Shown one piece after another: positions 1 through 7,393 of a stretch of DNA of 64,000 nt (its first letter is position 1; each line of letters begins with the position of its first letter). The position numbers were made by a program, and so were the translations under genes. The notes beneath the pieces were generated by a model. The model was not told where the DNA came from. It did no database searches and saw nothing but the letters and a program-made list of their open reading frames with translations. Location of the stretch: NCBI RefSeq assembly GCF_046058945.1, contig NZ_CP175511.1, positions 1,860,001-1,924,000 of the forward strand. The letters run 5' to 3'. This DNA is from Brochothrix campestris (GTDB lineage: Bacteria > Bacillota > Bacilli > Lactobacillales > Listeriaceae).

Positions 1-687
1 CGTCACATCAAGCACGGAACTATCCGCAACAGCATACAAGTAAGTATCCAAGTTACGTGAAGCCGCCACTTTTGTATCTAATTGACGTAGCGAACCCGCC
101 GCCGCATTCCGTGGATTGGCAAACAAGGCCAATCCGTCGACTTCACGTTGGGCATTAAGCTGCGCAAATGATCGTTTCGGCATGTAGGCTTCGCCACGAA
201 TTTCAATCGTTAACGGTTCTGTTAATTTCAATGGCACAGAACGAATCGTCCGTACATTGGCAGTAATGTTTTCGCCAATTGTTCCATTCCCGCGGGTTGC
301 CCCTTGAACAAGTTGTCCGTCAACATATTTTAAAGATAACGCAAGTCCATCGATTTTAAGTTCAACGGTATAAGAAACTTGCTCAACACCGAGCTCTTTA
401 CGGACGCGCTGATCAAATTGACGGATTTCAGCTTCGTTAAAAACATCCCCCATACTAAGCATCGGAACATCGTGGGGTACTTTTTCAAACTTATCGAGCA
501 CGATACCACCAACTCGTTGGGTTGGTGAATCAGCTGTGACTAGTTCGGGATGTTTGGCTTCGATTGCCACCAATTCAGCATAAAGTGCATCGTAGACATT
601 ATCTTCTGTCGTCGGTGCATCCAACACATAATAGGCATAGCTAAGCGCCTGTATTTGTTGTTTCAATTCATTTAATCGTTCACTCAT
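1..687 (-). CDS. ligA: NAD-dependent DNA ligase LigA, N-terminal part (cut by window edge)
   Basis: About 229 N-terminal residues are present; the rest lies beyond base 1. LigA seals nicks between Okazaki fragments and in repair, using NAD+ to adenylate itself. The adenylation lysine is visible as Lys111 in the KxDG motif (VELKIDGLAL), preceded by the family's Ia domain that binds NMN (around YVLDAPTTEDNVYD). The frame opens with ATG at 687, only 13 bp after the pcrA stop, behind a weak GGACGGTG ribosome site, so translation is probably coupled to pcrA. The pcrA-ligA order is the usual one in Bacilli. No lesion is seen in the visible part. Confidence 0.95.
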   Translation of the reverse strand, partial: MSERLNELKQQIQALSYAYYVLDAPTTEDNVYDALYAELVAIEAKHPELVTADSPTQRVGGIVLDKFEKVPHDVPMLSMGDVFNEAEIRQFDQRVRKELGVEQVSYTVELKIDGLALSLKYVDGQLVQGATRGNGTIGENITANVRTIRSVPLKLTEPLTIEIRGEAYMPKRSFAQLNAQREVDGLALFANPRNAAAGSLRQLDTKVAASRNLDTYLYAVADSSVLDVT

Positions 688-699
688 TTTGACACCGTC

Positions 700-2904
700 C
701 TATACTTTTTCAATCGGTGAAAACTCAGCTAAGAGACGTTTTACACCTGTTGGACTTGGGAAGGCAATATCCAATTCCATTGATTTACCGGCATTTTTAA
801 CACTAACAACGGTACCGATTCCCCAAATTTTATGTTTTGCTTTGTCGCCAACGGTCCAACTAACCGCACTGGCTCCGGTTTCTTGCAACGCTTTAACCTG
901 TGGTGTTTTGGCGTATGAGCGTTGTTTTGTGGCAAACGGAATCGCTTGCTTGTTCTTGGCGTCACTCGCACGTTCGAGTAATTCAGCCGGAATTTCATTG
1001 ATAAACCGGGATTCTGCATTGCTGGTTGAACGACCATACAACGTACGTGAATATGCCGCGGTTAAATATAATTCTTTTTCAGCTCTCGTAATACCTACAT
1101 AGGCAATTCGACGTTCTTCTTCCATCTCATCTTCGTCTGCTAACGCACGACTGTGTGGGAAGATACCTTCTTCCATTCCCACTAAATAAACAACCGGGAA
1201 TTCTAAGCCTTTAACAGCATGGAGCGTCATTAACGTAATTGCCCCATCTTTTGCATTGATTTGATCTTCGAGCGAATCAACATCCGCCACTAATGCCAAG
1301 TCCGTTAAAAAGGCGATTAATGATTTATCATCGGTGTCTTTTTCAAATTGCTGTGCCACTGAGAGAAACTCATCAATGTTTTCAATGCGGGTTTCGGCTT
1401 CAATTGTTTTTTCAGCCTTCAACATCTCACGGTAACCTGACTTATCAAGCACTTGTTCGATCAGTTCAGCGACAGATAAATAATCTTGCATCTGTGAGAA
1501 GCCACGTATCATGTCATAAAAACCGAGTAGCTCACGGCTGACCTTCGTCGATAAGCCTACTTGTTCGATTTGATTAATCATCGCAAACATTGTTGTATCA
1601 TAAGCTAAGGCTGCCGCCGCTAATTTGTCGAGCGAACCTGGCCCAACGCCTCGTTTAGGCACATTGACCACCCGCGCTAAACTAATATCATCCGCGTTAT
1701 TGGCAATGAGGCGGAGGTAGCAGAGTACATCTTTAATCTCTTTACGATCGTAGAATTTTTGACCGCCGACCATTGTGTAGGGAATCGATGATTTAAGTAA
1801 CGTCTCCTCAAGAACACGTGACTGTGCATTTGTACGGTATAAAATTGCCATATCTTTATATTTATAATCAGCTAAACGTTCTTGGATTTTTCCGACGACA
1901 TAGGTCGCTTCTTCACGTTCAGATAACGCGCGGTGGTAACTGATTTTATTTCCTTCGCTATTACCTGTCCATAATTCTTTCGGACGACGGTTGCTGTTGT
2001 TCGTAATGACACCATTAGCTGCCGCTAAAATCCGTTTTGTAGAGCGGTAATTTTGCTCTAATACAATCGTCGTTGATTTCGGATAATCTTTCTCGAAATC
2101 CAAAATGTTACTAATGTCAGCGCCACGCCAACCGTAAATACTCTGATCTGAGTCACCGACGACACAAATATTTTGGAACCGTGCCGCCATTAATTTAACG
2201 AGCGTATACTGTGCCTTATTCGTATCTTGGTACTCATCAACATGAATGTATTGGAACTTACGTTGATAAAATTCAAGCACCTCTGGCACTTGTTGAAACA
2301 GTTCAATGGTCATCATGATTAAATCATCAAAATCGAGCGCTTGGTTTTTTCGTAATTTTTTTTCGTAATCTGTGTAAACATCTGCAACCATTTTTTCGAA
2401 GAAACCAGCGGCTTCTTTCGCATAGTCAGTCGCATTAATTAGTTCGTTTTTGGCGTTACTAATCGATGCGAGCATTGCCCGTGGTTGGTACCGTTTAGGA
2501 TCGATGTTACGATCCTTCATAATTTTTTTAACGACGGTTAATTGATCGCTTGAATCCAGAATCGTAAAGGCACGACTAAGCCCCATTCTTTCTGCGTCAC
2601 GACGTAAAATCCGCACGCACATCGAGTGAAACGTCGATACCCAAATTGCATCGGCATCGCTCCCTAAAATAGCTCCGACCCGTTCTTTCATTTCACGTGC
2701 GGCTTTGTTTGTAAAGGTAATCGCTAAAATATTGTACGGATTAACATTTTTTTCTTTAATTAAATATGCAACACGATGTGTTAACACCCGTGTCTTCCCA
2801 CTGCCGGCACCTGCCATAATCAGTAAGGGCCCTTCTGTTGTCACGACAGCCTTCTGTTGTTCAGGATTCAATCCTTCTATGAGTTGTTTTCCAGTAATTT
2901 CCAT
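700..2904 (-). CDS. pcrA: ATP-dependent 3'-5' DNA helicase PcrA (UvrD family)
   Basis: This is a 734-residue superfamily 1A helicase, the usual length for PcrA. Visible motifs in order are Walker A AGAGSGKT (residues 31-38), motif II VDEYQDTN near residue 223, the GDSDQSIYGWRGAD motif III, the QNYRS motif IV, VKGLEFPVV (motif V) and VGITRAEKELYLT (motif VI). The C-terminal tail carries a Tudor-like segment (VGDKAKHKIWGIGTV) that in PcrA contacts RNA polymerase. The role is displacement of RecA and stalled complexes, nucleotide excision repair and rolling-circle plasmid replication. It starts at the first Met, behind AGGTGGTG. pcrB, which precedes it in many Bacilli, is absent here. The promoter carries a LexA-type operator, so SOS induction is likely. 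Confidence 0.97.
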   Translation of the reverse strand: MEITGKQLIEGLNPEQQKAVVTTEGPLLIMAGAGSGKTRVLTHRVAYLIKEKNVNPYNILAITFTNKAAREMKERVGAILGSDADAIWVSTFHSMCVRILRRDAERMGLSRAFTILDSSDQLTVVKKIMKDRNIDPKRYQPRAMLASISNAKNELINATDYAKEAAGFFEKMVADVYTDYEKKLRKNQALDFDDLIMMTIELFQQVPEVLEFYQRKFQYIHVDEYQDTNKAQYTLVKLMAARFQNICVVGDSDQSIYGWRGADISNILDFEKDYPKSTTIVLEQNYRSTKRILAAANGVITNNSNRRPKELWTGNSEGNKISYHRALSEREEATYVVGKIQERLADYKYKDMAILYRTNAQSRVLEETLLKSSIPYTMVGGQKFYDRKEIKDVLCYLRLIANNADDISLARVVNVPKRGVGPGSLDKLAAAALAYDTTMFAMINQIEQVGLSTKVSRELLGFYDMIRGFSQMQDYLSVAELIEQVLDKSGYREMLKAEKTIEAETRIENIDEFLSVAQQFEKDTDDKSLIAFLTDLALVADVDSLEDQINAKDGAITLMTLHAVKGLEFPVVYLVGMEEGIFPHSRALADEDEMEEERRIAYVGITRAEKELYLTAAYSRTLYGRSTSNAESRFINEIPAELLERASDAKNKQAIPFATKQRSYAKTPQVKALQETGASAVSWTVGDKAKHKIWGIGTVVSVKNAGKSMELDIAFPSPTGVKRLLAEFSPIEKV

Positions 2905-2920
2905 TGTGCACCACCTATTT

Positions 2921-2966
2921 CAGAACATTCGTTCTTATTATACATAAAAAAACAGGCAAACACTAA
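2921..2966 (-). promoter_or_regulatory. pcrA-ligA promoter with LexA/DinR-type SOS box
   Basis: On the minus strand a TATAAT -10 lies at 2942-2937, with a weak TTAGTG -35 about 18 bp upstream. Just downstream of the -10 is the palindrome GAACGAATGTTC (2934-2923), an exact fit to the Gram-positive LexA core GAAC-N4-GTTC. A repressor bound there would block transcription. The rest of the 2905-3243 gap holds the yerC terminator described separately and no gene. Confidence 0.75.
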
Positions 2967-3102
2967 TCTCGCTGCCTATTTCTTTGTGTTGTATTCACGT
3001 TGTTTTTCTTCTTAAAAACACTAGCCTAATTATAACAAACATCACGCATAAAAGGTACTCGTTGCCCTAGCGTAATCCACCGTTTTCATTCCGTTAGAAA
3101 AC

Positions 3103-3166
3103 AAAAAAACTTTAAAAGCACAGGTCTTTTAAAGTTTCAGATTGTAGACAAAGTCTTACAAGACTT
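3103..3166 (-). terminator. yerC terminator preceded by the dispersed GACTTTGTCTACAATCTG element (copy 1)
   Basis: Read on the minus strand, a small hairpin AAGTCT-TGTA-AGACTT (3166-3151) runs into the 18-nt element (3155-3138). This is followed by a perfect 11-bp stem AACTTTAAAAG/CTTTTAAAGTT (3136-3108) and a run of T. The last two parts are a standard intrinsic terminator for yerC. The first two recur before other terminators in this window. Confidence 0.85.
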
Positions 3167-3243
3167 CTTTTTGATTTAAAAATAAGCAAGTGACTGTGAA
3201 ATCATTAGACTGACTAAACCTATTGTTATATGCGCTGGTTGTA

Positions 3244-3552
3244 TTAGCCTTTAGTTTTATCTTCTTCATCTAAACGTCCCAATACAAGCTCATACGAATC
3301 ATTACCCCAGTTAAGCGAACGTTTCACGCGTGAAATCGTTGCTGTACTCGCACCGGTAGCCGCTTCAATCTTGCTATACGTATGACCACTTCGTAGCATT
3401 TTTGCGACTTGAAAACGTTGTGACAATGCTTGAATTTCGTTGACTGTACACACATCATCAAAGAAATCGTAACATTCTTCAATACTCTTCATTGTTAACA
3501 CACCACGAAAGAACTCATCGAGGCCTTCACCACGTAATTTTTCAATTTGCAT
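3244..3552 (-). CDS. yerC: TrpR-like / YerC-family transcriptional regulator
   Basis: This 102-residue protein belongs to the YerC/YecD TrpR-like family, small DNA-binding proteins whose target genes are poorly known. The helix-turn-helix is clear: a first helix NEIQALSQRFQVAKML, then GHTYSKIEAATGASTATISRVKRSL, which has the TrpR-type Thr-Ile-Ser-Arg recognition helix. I start at Met 3552 (MQIEKLRGEG) because AGGGGGAAAGTAAC precedes it at good spacing; the longer frame to 3573 has no ribosome site. YerC lies near pcrA-ligA in Bacillus and Listeria too, which supports the assignment. Confidence 0.9.
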   Translation of the reverse strand: MQIEKLRGEGLDEFFRGVLTMKSIEECYDFFDDVCTVNEIQALSQRFQVAKMLRSGHTYSKIEAATGASTATISRVKRSLNWGNDSYELVLGRLDEEDKTKG

Positions 3553-3638
3553 GTTACTTTCCCCCTCATCCATTTTCTGCTGTATCTCTCTTTAACATTT
3601 TAACGCATTACATGACTAAAACGCAAGCCTTCTCTGTC

Positions 3639-4817
3639 TTAATCAGCCGTCTGATGACGGGTTGGGTCTTTCCAAAAGAACGCTAAGATTGTCCCTAATA
3701 CAATCACAATTGTCGCGACATAAAAAGGATAGTCAATATTTATATCAAAAAAGATTCCTCCCAAAACCGGACCGAACACATTTGCAAGCGAGGTGAAAAA
3801 GGAATTCATCCCCCCAACAAAGCCTTGGTCATTACCCGCAATACGCGAGAGGTAGTTGGTGACTGCCGGACGGATAAGGTCAAAGCCTGTAAATAGTAAA
3901 AAGACGACCGCCATAATGAGCCAATATGAATGTGTAATCGTCACTGCAAAAGTGAGTAAGCCTGATAAAATCAACATCATTCGTACAAGATTGACTTCGC
4001 CAATTGCTCGCACGAGTTTATCGAAGACAACGATTTGACACACAACGCCAATAATTGCCCCACCTGTAATCGCAATCGCGATGTCACGTGGTGTGAAACC
4101 AAATTTATGATCGGTATACAAACTGAAAAACGACTCAAACAAGGCCATCCCAAAGGAAGATACAAAAATGACGATAAAGGCCATTAAGAATATCGGCAAC
4201 ACTATTTTGCGCAGACCGCCTTTAGCGGCTGCTTTACTATCAGCTGTTTCAAGATTTTGTCGTTCGGGTTCGCGTAAAAACACTAACGAGATGACGGCTG
4301 CGATCAAGGCCATGGTTGCTGCCGCAAAAAAGGGTGCTCGTGTGCCGTATTCGGCTAAAAAGCCACCAATACCAGGGCCGATAATAAAGCCGGTACCGAT
4401 TGCGGCTGACATATACCCTAATGCTTTGGCGCGGCCTTTTAAGGTGGTTGAATCGACAATAAAAGCCGTTACCGCTGGCATAATAAAAGCGGCACTCATG
4501 CCACCAAAAATGCGGGAGACGAACAAGAGCTCCACCGAGGTACCGACTGCAAACAGCAGTTCAGAGAGCGAGAATATAAACAAGCCGATCACAATCATGA
4601 TTTTTCGACCGAATTTATCGGCTGCTTTACCCGAAAAAGGCGATACGACTAATTGCGTTAAGGCAAAGGCAGCGGTCATGTATCCGACGACTGTTCCTGA
4701 AATATGTAATTCGTTCATTAAAGTCGGCATTACAGGAATGACTAAGCCAATCCCAATAAAGGCGATAAATAAATTGGCTAATAAGATGCCGATTGTAACA
4801 TTATGTGTTGTTTTCAT
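3639..4817 (-). CDS. MFS drug:H+ antiporter (NorA/Bmr-like, DHA1)
   Basis: This 392-residue protein has about twelve hydrophobic segments and a charged central loop (REPERQNLETADSKAAAKGG). The DHA1 signature between helices 2 and 3 is present as GKAADKFGRKIMI, and motif C as GTGFIIGPGIGGFLAEYG, the antiporter motif. The best family guess is proton-driven multidrug export like NorA, Bmr or Blt; the actual substrate cannot be read from sequence. The start at 4817 follows GGAGGAAC, whereas the frame extends to 4832 without a site. It is monocistronic and no specific regulator gene is adjacent. Confidence 0.85.
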   Translation of the reverse strand: MKTTHNVTIGILLANLFIAFIGIGLVIPVMPTLMNELHISGTVVGYMTAAFALTQLVVSPFSGKAADKFGRKIMIVIGLFIFSLSELLFAVGTSVELLFVSRIFGGMSAAFIMPAVTAFIVDSTTLKGRAKALGYMSAAIGTGFIIGPGIGGFLAEYGTRAPFFAAATMALIAAVISLVFLREPERQNLETADSKAAAKGGLRKIVLPIFLMAFIVIFVSSFGMALFESFFSLYTDHKFGFTPRDIAIAITGGAIIGVVCQIVVFDKLVRAIGEVNLVRMMLILSGLLTFAVTITHSYWLIMAVVFLLFTGFDLIRPAVTNYLSRIAGNDQGFVGGMNSFFTSLANVFGPVLGGIFFDINIDYPFYVATIVIVLGTILAFFWKDPTRHQTAD

Positions 4818-4954
4818 CCGTTCCTCCTCCATCGTACAGTAACTGTTTCAATATTATCTATTTTAGCATAGTTTAATGTGACTAGCTGACTACACGTGTT
4901 ACTATTTTGCAGACTATTTTCTCCCAAAACTCCGTTACAATAGGATGTGCGTAC

Positions 4955-4983
4955 CTCGCACAATCTTTCTCTGTTTGTGCGAG
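4955..4983. other. Hairpin upstream of the broken HTH regulator
   Basis: CTCGCACAA and TTGTGCGAG form a 9-bp stem around an 11-nt loop. There is no T-run, so it is not an obvious terminator. It sits between a possible TACAAT -10 (4936-4941) and the regulator start at 5040, and could be an operator or leader hairpin. The function is not known. Confidence 0.4.
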
Positions 4984-5039
4984 ATACAGGCTCGTTAATT
5001 CTTTGCAGCAGCGGTACATTGGATATAGGAGGTTTTTAG

Positions 5040-5297
5040 ATGAAGATTTGTCAAGCACTCAATTACACACAAGAGCAACTCGTGGAAAAAGCCCTGGTCA
5101 GTCGATCAACGATTTCAAATTGAGAAACAAACCGCAATTACCCTGATATTCAAATGATTGTTGATTTATCAAACATCTTGGATATTTCGTTAGATGCGCT
5201 CTTAAAAGGAGATGAAACTGTGGTCACACATATTGCCAATGATACTAAACAACGTAAAAAAAAAGTTTTAAAATTAAAATACTGGCGAATTGTATAA
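5040..5297 (+). pseudogene. XRE-family HTH regulator, 5' part, with TGG-to-TGA stop inside the HTH
   Basis: An ATG at 5040 behind AGGAGG opens a frame that reads LNYTQEQLVEKALVSRSTISN, then TGA (5121-5123), then ETNRNYPDIQMIVDLSNILD and ISLDALLKGDETVVTHIAND to a TAA at 5295. In XRE regulators of this type the residue after ISN is Trp (ISNWE), so one G-to-A change explains the stop. Everything else stays in frame. The N-terminal helix is also short. The IS30 element begins inside the last codons of this reading. The 3' part of the gene (membrane segment and C-terminal domain) appears to be at 6529-6913. It lies directly upstream of the bacteriocin gene and may have been its regulator. Confidence 0.8.
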
Positions 5298-6527
5298 TCA
5301 AGTTAGCCACCTGAATTTATAAAAAAAGTGCCTTAGCGAAAAATCATGTATTATTGAGGTTACGACACCAAACAATAAAGGATGATTTTGCTATGACACT
5401 CATAAAGAATAACACATTTAAAACAAAACATACACACCTTTCTGTTGCCGAACGTAGGATGATACAAATGTTACTCCGCAAGAAAGAATCACATCGGTCA
5501 ATTGCTTATTTACTCAACCGGTCACCTCAAACAATTAACAACGAAGTTAAAAGGGGAATAATCACGAAAAGATTTCGATTGAAAGTAAACAAAAAACAAA
5601 GCACCGTCTTTCTTGTTCGTTCTTACTCGCACAAAAAGGGACAAGCTTGTTATGAACTCAAGCGCAAAAATTGTGGCCGTAAATACAAATGGATTTCCTG
5701 CGTTGCCTTCATTGAATATGTCACTCGAAAAATAGCAATTGATAAATGGTCACCTGATGCAATCGTTGGCTATGCCAAACGCCATCAGCTTTTTTCAGAC
5801 GATGAAATGCTTTCAGTAAAAACACTTTATCATCTGATTGATGCTGGTTTCTTAGGCGTCAAAAACATTGACTTGAATAAAAAGGTATCACGACAAATTA
5901 AGAAACAAAAAAGTCGTAAGAACAAGCGTATATTAGGACAATCAATTGAAAAACGTCCAGACATCGTTGATGTCCGAGAAGAATTAGGGCATTGGGAAAT
6001 TGATACTGTTGTTGGTCTGAAAAATAAAGCAGACGCTGTTTTATTAACATTGACTGAGCGTAAAACACGATTTGAATTCATACTCAAAGTCGAAGGAAAA
6101 CAAGCATCTTTTGTGAATAAAGCCCTCTTACACCTTAAGAAACAGTGTGGATCATATTTTGGAGCCCTCTTTAAAACCATTACTGCGGATAATGGCAAAG
6201 AATTTTCAGGCATCAATGAGTTGCTCAAAGATACACTGGCTATTTATTTCACACATCCTTATTCCTCTTGGGAACGTGGCACCAATGAAAATCATAATGG
6301 AATCATTCGAAGATTCATTCCAAAAGGACGTTCTGTCAGTGATGTAAGTGATCAACTTGTCCAAAGGATTCAAACATGGATGAATAATTTGCCACGTCGG
6401 ATTTTAGGATTTCAAACACCAAAAGAGCTATTTTTAGAAGAAATTACAAAACTTCAGCTGTTCACAAATTAAAAAGTAAACTTACTATCATGATTCGGCA
6501 CGTGGTGGCTAACTTATTCTTGCAATT
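5287..6527 (+). mobile_element. IS30-family insertion sequence, apparently intact
   Basis: The ends are imperfect inverted repeats: GAATTGTATAATC then AAGTTAGCCACC on the left (5287-5311), and, read in reverse from the right (6527-6504), GAATTGCAAGAAT then AAGTTAGCCACC. Between them is one full transposase gene. Outside both ends stands the sequence AAATTAAAATACTG (left 5271-5284, right near 6532-6545), which looks like a target duplication. It is longer than the 2-3 bp usual for IS30. The element splits the HTH regulator. Confidence 0.8.
5393..6472 (+). CDS. IS30-family transposase
   Basis: This 359-residue DDE transposase cuts and joins the ends of the surrounding insertion sequence. The N-terminal HTH is LSVAERRMIQMLLRKKESHR then SIAYLLNRSPQTINNEVKRG, the typical IS30 arrangement. 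The catalytic triad is visible as HWEIDTVVG (Asp), TITADNGKEF (Asp) and WERGTNENHNGIIRRFIPKG (Glu in the ENxNG context). I choose the ATG at 5393, behind AAAGGA, over the upstream TTG at 5354. The frame is unbroken, so the element may still be mobile. It is clearly a different element from the degraded IS30 copy near 51.5 kb. Confidence 0.95.
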   Translation: MTLIKNNTFKTKHTHLSVAERRMIQMLLRKKESHRSIAYLLNRSPQTINNEVKRGIITKRFRLKVNKKQSTVFLVRSYSHKKGQACYELKRKNCGRKYKWISCVAFIEYVTRKIAIDKWSPDAIVGYAKRHQLFSDDEMLSVKTLYHLIDAGFLGVKNIDLNKKVSRQIKKQKSRKNKRILGQSIEKRPDIVDVREELGHWEIDTVVGLKNKADAVLLTLTERKTRFEFILKVEGKQASFVNKALLHLKKQCGSYFGALFKTITADNGKEFSGINELLKDTLAIYFTHPYSSWERGTNENHNGIIRRFIPKGRSVSDVSDQLVQRIQTWMNNLPRRILGFQTPKELFLEEITKLQLFTN

Positions 6528-6528
6528 C

Positions 6529-6913
6529 ATGAAATTAAAATACTGTCTAGCTATATTTTAATTTTCACTCTCGCTCTGTTTTTTTTTTTGTGGCTCACCC
6601 TAAGGTTACAAGTATCACGCAGCCACAACAAATACTTAATGCGCACATGGATGCCGCAAAAGCTACAATTGATGTTTACACTGATTTACCCTTTTATAAA
6701 AGCCTTACAAGTTATTGGTGTAACAACAATCAAACAGATTCAGCTATGTTAGAAGTTTATTTATCTGTCTCGAATGATTTCTCATTAACCAACAAAGAAC
6801 ATCTGCAAATTAATGCTTCTGTGTTTGATTTAACTAAAATCAAACGACTCAACTTTTATGATGAACAACATACACTGATAAAAACAATCAAAGTCATGCC
6901 TAGCGCGCTTTAA
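6529..6913 (+). pseudogene. 3' part of the split HTH regulator: membrane segment and C-terminal domain
   Basis: Right after the insertion sequence the frame reads ATG-AAA-TTA-AAA-TAC (KLKYCLAIF), matching the KLKYW end of the 5' part. It then meets TAA at 6559. From GTG 6590 a different frame is open for 107 codons (AHPKVTSITQPQ..., IDVYTDLPFYKSLTSYW, then EHLQINASVFDLTKIKRLNF). Adding one T at the TTTT near 6556 and one at the T11 run (6579-6589) would join both parts into a hydrophobic stretch of about 18 residues, as expected for a membrane-anchored XRE regulator with an extracytoplasmic domain. I infer a frameshifted remnant rather than a separate gene. If expressed alone from GTG 6590 it would be a 107-residue protein of unknown function with no good ribosome site. 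Confidence 0.6.
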
Positions 6914-7009
6914 TTATTCACCCTTAATAATTTTTAAAGTCTATTTACCTTGTAATTAGCTATTCGATGTTTTAGACTAAGTCTATCAATTATAAAGGAG
7001 ATGATTTTC

Positions 7010-7372
7010 ATGATTAACTTTCCAGTGAAGTGTTTTTTCCTTTTCCTCATCCTCAGTACATCCATCGTCCCTCCTGTTAACGCACAGACTCTGTCTGATT
7101 CAATTAATATTGACCAGACACCTACAGATATCAATCGGATAGAAATAGATGCCGGTGGTGGGAAATTCCGATACATGGTTCAAATGTCAATAATATTTCA
7201 ATACAGACAAAAGAGTGAATACGATCACTCTAAAAAAGAACACCGGACGACATCGATGATGAACGATGTTTATTCCTATTCACCATGGGTTAAAGCAAAA
7301 AAAACGGCAAAAGCTCAGACTGCGTGGTATTGGAGTTATAGCTCTAATAACTCTTATTGGTCAACACGTTAA
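7010..7372 (+). CDS. Lactococcin 972-family bacteriocin precursor
   Basis: This is a 120-residue secreted peptide precursor. Residues 1-25 form a classical signal peptide (MINFPVKCFF, hydrophobic core LFLILSTSIV, cleavage after VNA). The mature part has the family layout: a Gly-rich start (GGGKFRY), a SEYDHSKKEHRTTS segment matching the SxYxHxxKxHxT pattern of lactococcin 972, and an aromatic, Lys-rich C-terminus (WVKAKKTAKAQTAWYWS, then NNSYW). In lactococcin 972 the mature peptide binds lipid II and blocks septum formation. ATG 7010 sits 9 nt after GGAG; the in-frame ATG at 7001 touches the GGAG and is unlikely. It is followed by the membrane protein and ABC ATPase that accompany this bacteriocin class. 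The mature peptide is longer than the 66 residues of lactococcin 972. Confidence 0.8.
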   Translation: MINFPVKCFFLFLILSTSIVPPVNAQTLSDSINIDQTPTDINRIEIDAGGGKFRYMVQMSIIFQYRQKSEYDHSKKEHRTTSMMNDVYSYSPWVKAKKTAKAQTAWYWSYSSNNSYWSTR

Positions 7373-7393
7373 TAAAGAAAGGGTGCATCCCTA

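Noticed and set aside
4168..4842. Long plus-strand frame opposite the MFS gene
   Set aside because: It is the antisense shadow of a clear transporter gene, with low-complexity composition and no ribosome site.
5121..5123. TGA read as Trp or selenocysteine in the XRE regulator
   Set aside because: All other genes in the window use TGG for Trp and TGA as stop. The rest of the gene is also split by an IS element, so a nonsense mutation is simpler.
5830..6228. Minus-strand frame inside the IS30 transposase
   Set aside because: It lies entirely antisense to the intact transposase and shows no family features.
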